From positions 29,241,357 to 29,305,356 of the forward strand of contig NC_088178.1 of assembly GCF_028769735.1 (NCBI RefSeq): a DNA stretch of 64,000 bases, written 5' to 3'. The notes beneath the pieces were generated by a model, which did not search any database, was not told where the DNA came from, and saw only the letters and a list, made by a program, of their open reading frames with translations. Within the stretch, counting starts at the first letter, position 1, and every line of letters starts with the position of its first letter. The DNA comes from Zonotrichia leucophrys gambelii (taxonomy: Eukaryota > Chordata > Aves > Passeriformes > Passerellidae). A program made the position numbers and the translations under genes. Of this stretch, positions 49,905 to 64,000 are shown one piece after another.

Positions 49905-50640
49905 AAAAGGTGAAATATATTAATATGAATTAATATTAAATAATAATATTTATATAGTAAATAATATTTATGAACATTTTTATATTAATTTTATTTCCAC
50001 ACAGCACCGTAAAATTGAAATTTAAAAGGTGAAATATATTAATATCATTAGCATGAATTAATATTATATTAACATTATTTATATCATAAATATTATTTAT
50101 ACATCATTTTATATGAATATTATTTCTGCACAGCACCATAAAATTGAAATGCAAAAGGTGAAATATATTAATATGAATCAATATGTGATTTATAAAATAA
50201 ATAATATTTATAAATAATTTTTATATTATTTCTGCACGGCACCATAAAATTGAAATGCAAAAGGTGAAATATATTAATATCATTAACATGAATTAATATT
50301 ATATTCATATTATTTATATAATAAATATTATTTATACATCATTTTATATGAATATTATTTCTGCACAGCACCATAAAATTGAAATGCAAAAGGTGAAATA
50401 TATTAATATGAATCAATATGTGATTTATAAAATAAATAATATTTATAAATAATTTTTATATTAATATTATTTCTGCACGGCACCATAAAATTGAAATGCA
50501 AAAGGTGAAATATATTAATATGAATCAATATATTATTTATAAAATAAATAATATTTATAAATAATTTTTATATTAATATTATTTCTGCACAGCACCATAA
50601 AATTGAAATGCAAAAGGTGAAATATATTAACCTGAATCTC
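49905..50640. repeat. About 115-bp AT-rich tandem repeat
   Basis: Six to seven units with TTTCTGCACAGCACCATAAA then ATTGAAATGCAAAAGGTGAA, followed by variable ATATTAAT spacers. Confidence 0.92.
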
Positions 50641-57013
<6,373 letters not shown>

Positions 57014-60000
57014 CCCCCCCTTTTTTTTTCTCCTTTCCTTTCTCTTTCCTTTCTCCTTTCCTTTCTCCTTTTCCCTTTCCTTTCTCCTTTTCCCTTTCCT
57101 CTCTCCTCTCCTTTCTCCTTTCCTTTCTCCTTTTCCCTTTCCTTTCCCCTTTTCCCTTTCCTTTCTCCTTTCCTTTCTCCTTTTCCCTTTCCTTTTCCTT
57201 TCCTTTCCTTTTCCTTTCCTTTCTTTCTCCTTTCCTTCCCTTTCCTTTCCTTTTCCTTTCCTTTCCTTTCTTTCTTTCCTTCCTTTTCCTTTCCTTTCCT
57301 TTTCCTTTCCTTTCTTTTTCTTTCCCCTTCCTTTCTTTTCCTTTCCTTTCCTTTCCTTTCTCCCTTTCTTTCTTTCTCCTTTCCTTTCTTTTCCTTTCCT
57401 TTCTCCCTTTCCTTTCTCCTTTTTCTTTTCCTTTCCTTTCTCCTTTCCTTTCTCCTTTCCTTTCCTTTCTCCTTTCCTTTCTCCCTTTTCCTTTCCTTTC
57501 CTTTCCTTTCCTTTTCCTTTCCTTTCCTTTCCCTTTCCTTTCTCCTTTCCTTTCTCCTTTCCTTTCCTTTCTTTTCCTTTCTCCTTTTTCCTTTCTCCTT
57601 TCTTTTTCCCTTTCCTTTTCCTTTCCTTTCCTTCTCCTTTCCTTTCTCTTTCCTTTCCTTTCTCCTTTCCTTTCCTTTCTCCTTTCCTTTCCTTTCTCCT
57701 TTCTTTTCCTTTCTTCCTTTCCTTCCCCTTCCTTTCCTTTCCTTTTCCTTTCCTTTCCTTCTCCTTTCCTTTCTCCTTTCCTTTCCTTTCTCCTTTCCTT
57801 TCTTCCCCTTTCTCCTTCCTTTCTCCTTTCCTTTCCTTTTTCCTTTCTCCTTTCCTTTCCTTTTTCCTTTCCTTTCTCCTTTCCTTTCCTTTCTCCTTTC
57901 CTTTTTCCTTTCCTTTCCTTTCCTTTCCTTTCTCCTTTCCTTTCTCCTTTCCTTTCTCCTTTCCTTTCCTTTCTCCTTTCCTTTCCTTTCTCCTTTCCTT
58001 TCCTTTCTCCTTTCCTTTCCTTTCTCCTTTCCTTTCCTTTCTCCTTTCCTTTCCTTTCTCCTTTCCTTTCCTTTCTCCTTTCCTTTCCTTTCTCCTTTCC
58101 TTTCCTTTCTCCTTTCCTTTCCTTTCCTTTCCTTTCTCCTTTCCTTTCCTTTCCTTTCCTTTCTCCTTTCCTTTCCTTTCTCCTTTCCTTTCTCCTTTCC
58201 TTTCTCCTTTCCTTTCCCTTTTCCTTTCCTTTCCTTCTCCTTTCCTTTCTCCTTTCCTTTCCTTTCTCCTTTCCTTTCTCCTTTCCTTTCTCCTTTCCTT
58301 TCCTTTCTCCTTTCCTTCTCCTTTCCTTTCCTTTTCCTTTCCTTTCTCTTCCTTTCTCCTTTCCTTTCCTTTTCCTTTCCTTTCCTTTCCTTTCCTTTCC
58401 CTTTCCTTTCTCCTTTCCTTTCCTTTCCTTTCCTTTTCCTTTCCTTTCCTTTCTCCTTTCCTTTCCTTTCCTTTCTCCTTTCCTTTCCTTTCTCCTTTCT
58501 CCTTTCTCCTTTCCTTTCCTTTCTCCTTTCCTTTCCTTTCCTTTCCTTTCCTTTCCTTTCCTTTCTCCTTTCCTTTCTCCTTTCCTTTCTTTCCTTTCCT
58601 TTCCTTTCTCCTTTCCTTTCTCCTTTCCTTTCCTTTCTCCTTTCCTTTCCTTTCTCCTTTCCTTTCTCCTTTCCTTTCCTTTCTCCTTTCCTTCCTTTCC
58701 TTTTTCCTTTCTCCTTTCCTTTCTTTTCCTTTCCTTTCCTTTCCTTTCCTTTCCTCCTTTCCTTTCCTTCTCTTTCCTTTCCTTTTCCTTTCCTTTCCTT
58801 CCTTTCCTTTCCTTTCCTTTCCTTTCCTTTCTCTTCTTTCCTTCTCCTTTCCTTTCTCCTTTCCTTTCTCCTTTCCTCTTCCTTTCTCCTTTCCTTTCCT
58901 TTCTTTCCTTTCCTTTCCTTTCTCCTTTCCTTTCTCCTTTCCTTTCCTTTCTCCTTTCCTTTCTTTCCTTCTCCTTTCCTTTCCTTTCCTTTCCTTTCCT
59001 TTCCTTCCTTTCTCCTTTCCTTCCTTTCCCTTTCCTTTTCCTTTCCTTTCCTTTTCCTTTCCTTCCTTTTCCTTCCTTTCTTTCCTTTCCTTTCTCTTTC
59101 CTTTTCCTTTCCTTTCTCTTTCCTTTCCTTTCTCCTTTTCCCTTTCCTTTCTCCTTTCCTTTCTCCTTTTCCCTTTCCTTTCTCCTTTCCTTTCCTTTCT
59201 CCTTTCCTTTCTCCTTTCCTTTCTCCTTTCCTTTCCTTTCTCCTTTCCTTTCTCCTTTCCTTTCCTTTCTCCTTTCCTTTCTCCTTTCCTTTCTCCTTTC
59301 CTTTCCTTTCTCCTTTCCTTTCTCCTTTCCTTTCCTTTCCTTTCTCCTTTCCTTTCCTTTCCTTTCTCCTTTCCTTTCTCCTTTCCTTTCCTTTCCTTTC
59401 TCCTTTCCTTTCTCCTTTCCTTTCTCCTTTCCTTTCTCCTTTCCTTTCCTTTCCTTTCCTTTCCTTTCCTTTCCTTTCCTTTCCCTTTTCCTTTCCCTTT
59501 TTCCTTTCTTTTCCTTTCCCTTTCCTTTCCCTTTTTCCTTTCCTTTCCTTTCCTTTCCTTTCCTTTCCTTTCCTTTCCCTTTCCTTTCCCTTCCTTTCCT
59601 TTCCTTTCCCTTCTCCTTTCCTTTCCTTTCCTTTCCTTTCTTTTTCCTTTCCTTTCCTTTCCCCTTTCCTTTCCCTTTCCTTTTCCTTTCCCCTTTCCTT
59701 TTCCTTTTCCTTTCCCCTTTCCTTTCCCCTTTCCTTTCCTTTCCTTTCCTCTTTCCTTTTTCCTTTCCTTTCCCCTTTCCTTTTTCCTTTCCTTTTCCCT
59801 TTCCTTTTCCCTTTCCTTTCCTTTCCTTTTCCCTTTCCTTTTCCCTTTCCTTTCCTTTCCTTTCCTTTCCTTTCCTTTCCTTTCCTTTCCTTTCCTTTCC
59901 TTTCCTTTCCTTTCCTTTCCTTTCCTTTCCTTTCCTTTCCTTCCCTTCCCTTCCCTTCCCTTCCTTCCCTTCCCTTCCCCTTTCCTTTCCTTTCCCCTTT

Positions 60001-60026
60001 CCTTTCCCTTTCCCTTCCCCTTCCCC
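57014..60026. repeat. (CCTTT)n pyrimidine tract, 3 kb
   Basis: CCTTT with frequent CTCCTTT and CCCTTTT variants; (AAAGG)n purine-only on the JAK1 sense strand. The 1,115-aa Lys/Glu/Gly ORF is a translation of the repeat. Confidence 0.95.
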
Positions 60027-60849
60027 TAATAGATTTGAAACTTTGTCCTGCAGCTTGCACACTCCTCCTGTCACTGAGGGTTTGTCCCAGAATGCCCAAA
60101 TTTGCCTTTGCACCCATCACAGACTCTGCCACACATCTGACCCCAACAGCAATTCCAGCCTGGCACCAACAGCTTTCCTGCCCTAGAAAGCCTCACACCT
60201 GTTCCAGGTTAACAATCTAAATAAACTCTTCTATACACTTCTGGAAGGGCTGAATCATCCCAGTTTTATTTGCCATTCACTCGTTTCTCTCTTCTTAGAA
60301 AACATTTGCTTGTGCCATTTCTGCAGTGGCTGCCTGGTAACTCCAGGTGGTTTTTAACTCCAGATTCATTGTCCTGTCAGTCTTAAACCATGCAGAAAAA
60401 CTGAAAAACCCCAACTTTGAACATATAGTCTATATTTCAGAATTCAAAGTCAAAAATTATGAGAGGAATGTGAACTCAATCTGCATTCCCAGCACTGTCT
60501 GAGTGTTATGAAAACCGATGGGAGCTCAATTTCTTGCTTTGGCCAAGAGCAGTTTGGTAAGAAAGTCAGGGGCCAGTGAATTTTTCAGTCCAGCTGTGAT
60601 TTTATCCCAGCTCTGCAGAAGCCCACAGCAGCAGACATTGCTCATCTGTCCCAGGGATGCAGGAGCATTTCCTGCTGCTGGGGGGATCTTTGGGCTTTGC
60701 TCTCCCAGGATCTCAGAGGGATAACAGGAGTGATCCCAGCTGTCCCAGTTCATCCCCATCCAACCAGTGCCTGGAGAGGCTGCCTGGAACAGGGGCTGGG
60801 CAGTGCTGAAGGATAAAATAGGGATTTATTAAAAGCCCTCACACCTTGG
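60027..60849. other. JAK1 5' intron, no gene seen
   Basis: Unique-looking intronic sequence; no exon or RNA gene was recognised. Confidence 0.5.
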
Positions 60850-61085
60850 GCAGTGCAAGAGCCTGGCTGGGGTGAAGCCTCAGGTTTGGGTTCTCTATTT
60901 TCACACTCTGTGCTGCTTTAGTGTGTGGGGCTGGGCTCACATCAGGGATGCTGAGCTCTGTGCACAGAGCAGGAGACAAAACAATTCCTGCTCCAGCTGG
61001 GCACCAAGGACAAATGACCCAAATCTCAGCCCAGAGCACAAACCCCGTGGGCTGCAGAGAGAAAAACAAGCAGGGTGGGACTGCC
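60850..61085 (+). repeat. Dispersed repeat, copy 2 (partial)
   Basis: About 225 bp from CCTCAGGTTTGGGTTCTCTA to AACAAGCAGGGTGGGACTGC. It is almost identical to 61410-61626, then diverges into a CR1-like tail (GGGATTTAAGGCTCCAACCC). Confidence 0.88.
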
Positions 61086-61399
61086 TGGGTGGGATTTAAG
61101 GCTCCAACCCAAACCATTCCAGGATTCTGGGATTCTCCTTCCTGACAGGAGCCACACTGGATTATCTCATCCCACCTGGATCAGCCCCCTGGATCTCCTT
61201 CCTCAATTCCACCTGAGAACACCCCAGAACAGCCCTGAATCCAGAACATTTCTTTAGCAGGATTTTCTTATGGGAAGGAGGAAAATTAAAGATTTCCCCT
61301 TTGCTGGCCCCCACCACAAACGTGGCAAATCCCACAGGATTCATCTCCTCAGGGACAGCTCTGCCCTGGCTCCTCCTCATCACTCTGCCTCCATAAAAA

Positions 61400-61845
61400 T
61401 CCTGGGCTGGGGTGATACCTCAGGTTTGGGTTCTCTATTTTCACACTCTGTGCTGCTTTAGTGTGTGGGGCTGGGCTCACATCAGGGATGCTGAGCTCTG
61501 TGCACAGAGCAGGAGACAAAACAATTCCTGCTCCAGCTGGGCACCAAGGACAAATGACCCAAATCTCAGCCCAGAGCACAAACCCCGTGGGCTGGAGAGA
61601 GAAAAACAAGCAGGGTGGGACTGCCTGGGCTAAAGCTGGGATGGGACAATGAACTGCAAGGTGCAAATGGAGCAGAGCTGATCCCAGGGACAGAGCCCGT
61701 GCCCCTCGTGCATTTTGGGGCCATTTTGGTTCATCTTGGGTGCAGCCCTGGCTGGGCTCTGGTGCTGCCCAAGGTGGATCCATGGAGGAGATGCTGTGAA
61801 TCAATCCCTGCTTTATTCTGGGACTCTGCCCAGCCTGCACAAGGT
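61400..61845 (+). repeat. Dispersed repeat, copy 3
   Basis: Full-length counterpart of copy 1 in opposite orientation, including GCATTTTGGGGCCATTTTGG and CTTTATTCTGGGACTCTGCC. No coding capacity was recognised. Confidence 0.85.
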
Positions 61846-62639
61846 TGCACCCTAAGGATGGTGGGCATTGCCAACAGCAAAGTTGGGATTTGCTCATTCT
61901 ATCGTGGCTAAAACCTTGCAATGTTTCATTCACATATTCAACCATGGCCCTCAGACAAAATTCCACCTGGTGAGGTCAATAAACACCTCCAGGTCCTACC
62001 AAGCTGCTCCTGCTGCTTTTCAAGTCCAGTGAATCCCTGTAGGTCCAGAGGTGATTCTGTGAGCACCACACTCAGCACTGCTGGAAACATCACACATGAG
62101 AATTATGCCCAGACCTTAAAAACAGGACAGAAAACATCACAGCTAATTAATTAAAGGAGCTGCTGCCATGGAAAGTGGCTTTAAGAGCTTACTACAACCC
62201 TTAACTACCTTTCCTGTAAAGAGCTTAGTACAGTAAATGTGAGTAAGCAAATATTAAAAATAGCAAAGCTGGGCCGCTGTTGCTCAATGGCTTTGAGCAG
62301 TGACTCAGGCAGGGGTGACTCATCCCAAATCCCATCCCAAATCCCATCCCAAATCCCAGCCTGGCCCCAGCAGCTCCTGCCCCACACCCTGCACACCCTG
62401 AGGAGCTCCAGGACACGCAAACACCACGAAAAATCCACCAGGATTTGCTGCTGCTTCTTTCACACTTCCAGCATCACTTTGAGGAATATCATTCATGGGC
62501 TGATGCTGCTGAAATTCAGTATTAAAAAGGACTTGAAATTAGGGGTTGTCATGCTAAAATCACTCTACAGAAGTTTAACAGGCAACTCGCAAATATTTGG
62601 GTTCAGAAAATGATTTCTGACCTTCTTCCCCCTTAACTG
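61846..62639. other. JAK1 5' intron, no gene seen
   Basis: Unique-looking sequence with a short CCCAAATCCCAT triplication at about 62325. No gene was recognised. Confidence 0.5.
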
Positions 62640-63535
62640 CAGCCACACTGAGCTACTGAGTTACCCTCAAAATATTGAATAACTGAGTTACCCTCAAAAA
62701 TATTGAATAACTGAGTTACCCTCCAAAATATTGAATAACTGAGTTACCCTCGAAAACACTGAGTTGCCCTCTAATATATTGAATAACTGAGTTACCCTCC
62801 AAAACATTGAATAACTGAGTTACCCTCTAAAATATTGAATAACTGAGTTACCCTCTAAATATTGAATAACTGAGTTACCCTCCAAAATATTGAATAACTG
62901 AGTTACCCTCTAAAACACTGAGTTACCCTCCAAATATTGAATAACTGAGTTACCCTCTAAAACACTGAGCTGCCCTCTAAAATATTGAATTCCTGAGTTG
63001 CCCTCTAAAATATTGAATAACTGAGTTACCCTCTAAAATATTGAATTCCTGAGTTACCCTCCAAAATATTGAATAACTGAGTTACCCTCCAAAATATTGA
63101 ATTCCTGAGTTACCCTCCAAAATATTGAATAACTGAGTTACCCTCAAAATATTGAATTCCTGAGTTACCCTCTAAAACACTGAGTTGCCCTCTAAAACAT
63201 TGAATTACTGAGTTACCCTCTAAAATATTGAATAACTGAGTTACCCTCTAAAATATTGAATAACTGAGTTACCCTCAAAATATTGAATAACTGAGTTACC
63301 CTCAAAATATTGAATAACTGAGTTACCCTCTAAAACATTGAATAACTGAGTTACCCTCTAAAATATTGAATTCCTGAGTTACCCTCCAAAATACTGAATA
63401 ACTGAGTTACCCTCTAAAACACTGAGTTACCCTCTAAAATATTGAATTCCTGAGTTACCCTCTAAAATATTGAATAACTGAGTTACCCTCTAAAACATTG
63501 AATTGCCCTCTAATATATTGAATTCCTGAGTTGCC
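62640..63535. repeat. 27-28 bp minisatellite (ACTGAGTTACCCTCTAAAATATTGAATA)
   Basis: About 32 units with TAACTGAG versus TTCCTGAG and CTCTAAAA versus CTCCAAAA alternatives and some short units lacking the TATTGAAT part. Confidence 0.95.
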
Positions 63536-64000
63536 CTCCCAGCCCATGCCCAGAAATCCCATCCCAGATCTCTGCCCTTTATTGTTGGAACCCCACAAAA
63601 ATCAGAAAAACCCCTCTTTGTCTTATTTACAGGAACTGATGGTCACACAGAGGGAATTTCCACACAGTCGAGTTGGTAATTTTTATACTTTGACTGTACA
63701 TTTACCATGAAAACAGAGAACAGAAAAGCCTTTTAAAAAAATCTTCATGACAGATGGAAAATTTAATAAAGATTAATTTAATTAATCAGATACCAGTGAT
63801 ATGCAGACAGGTGGCAATATGTGATCCTGTATATTTTATGTACACAAATACATAAAATACAAAAATAATTCTCCAGAATTATTTATGTGCTTAAAAATTG
63901 CATAAACCAAATTCCTTGCCAGAATTATAGTGATATTGAGCTAATTAAATCCAATTTAATAAATAAAATAAGTCATGCCTTAAAATCATAAATGGCAAAG
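63536..64000. other. Right edge, no gene seen
   Basis: AT-rich intronic sequence. Presumably still JAK1 intron, because no 5' UTR exon or promoter was recognised. Confidence 0.45.

Overview
This window is vertebrate nuclear DNA, most likely from a bird and probably a songbird. It carries CR1 LINE fragments, short solo-LTR-like insertions, compact introns and a complete JAK1 gene next to the end of RAVER2, an arrangement also known from mammals. The species call is an inference.

Two protein-coding genes face each other tail to tail. On the + strand are the last three coding exons of RAVER2 (963-1074, 1398-1546, 5672-5785). Its 3' UTR runs to a poly(A) signal at 6890-6895. On the - strand is JAK1, whose entire coding sequence is present: 24 coding exons from the start codon at 48046-48048 to the stop codon at 9114-9116. 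The exons join without a frame error into 3447 nt (1148 residues plus stop; human JAK1 is 1154). The JAK1 3' UTR probably ends near 7060, using AATAAA at 7075-7080. From 48120 to 64000 lies the first part of the large intron upstream of the ATG exon; no promoter or upstream 5' UTR exon was recognised.

The predicted JAK1 keeps the FERM domain (about residues 30-420), SH2-like domain (about 430-540), pseudokinase JH2 (about 575-845) and kinase JH1 (about 870-1145). JH1 has lysine 900, HRD aspartate 995, DFG aspartate 1013 and the tandem activation tyrosines 1026/1027. JH2 has the degenerate HGN and DPG motifs. One intron (16990-18385) must use a GC donor to keep the frame.

The most unusual aspect is the amount and placement of tandem repeats, about 40% of the window by my estimate. 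Nearly every larger JAK1 intron has its own private minisatellite or microsatellite, and several begin at, or within about 70 bp of, a 5' splice site. In two introns (26165-28570 and 42640-44760) the repeat unit contains the exon's own splice donor, so dozens of decoy donors lie directly downstream of the real one. The JAK1 3' UTR holds about 33 copies of a unit with a perfect small palindrome.

The window also holds a CR1 copy split by two LTR-type insertions (one with a clear 6-bp target duplication), other LTR-like insertions, and a dispersed unit present in inverted orientation at 18.7 kb and 61 kb. A 65-nt near-perfect hairpin lies at 52865. From 53323 to about 57013 a run of roughly 730 G followed by homopolymer-only sequence looks like an assembly or consensus artefact. 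It abuts a 3-kb (CCTTT)n tract.
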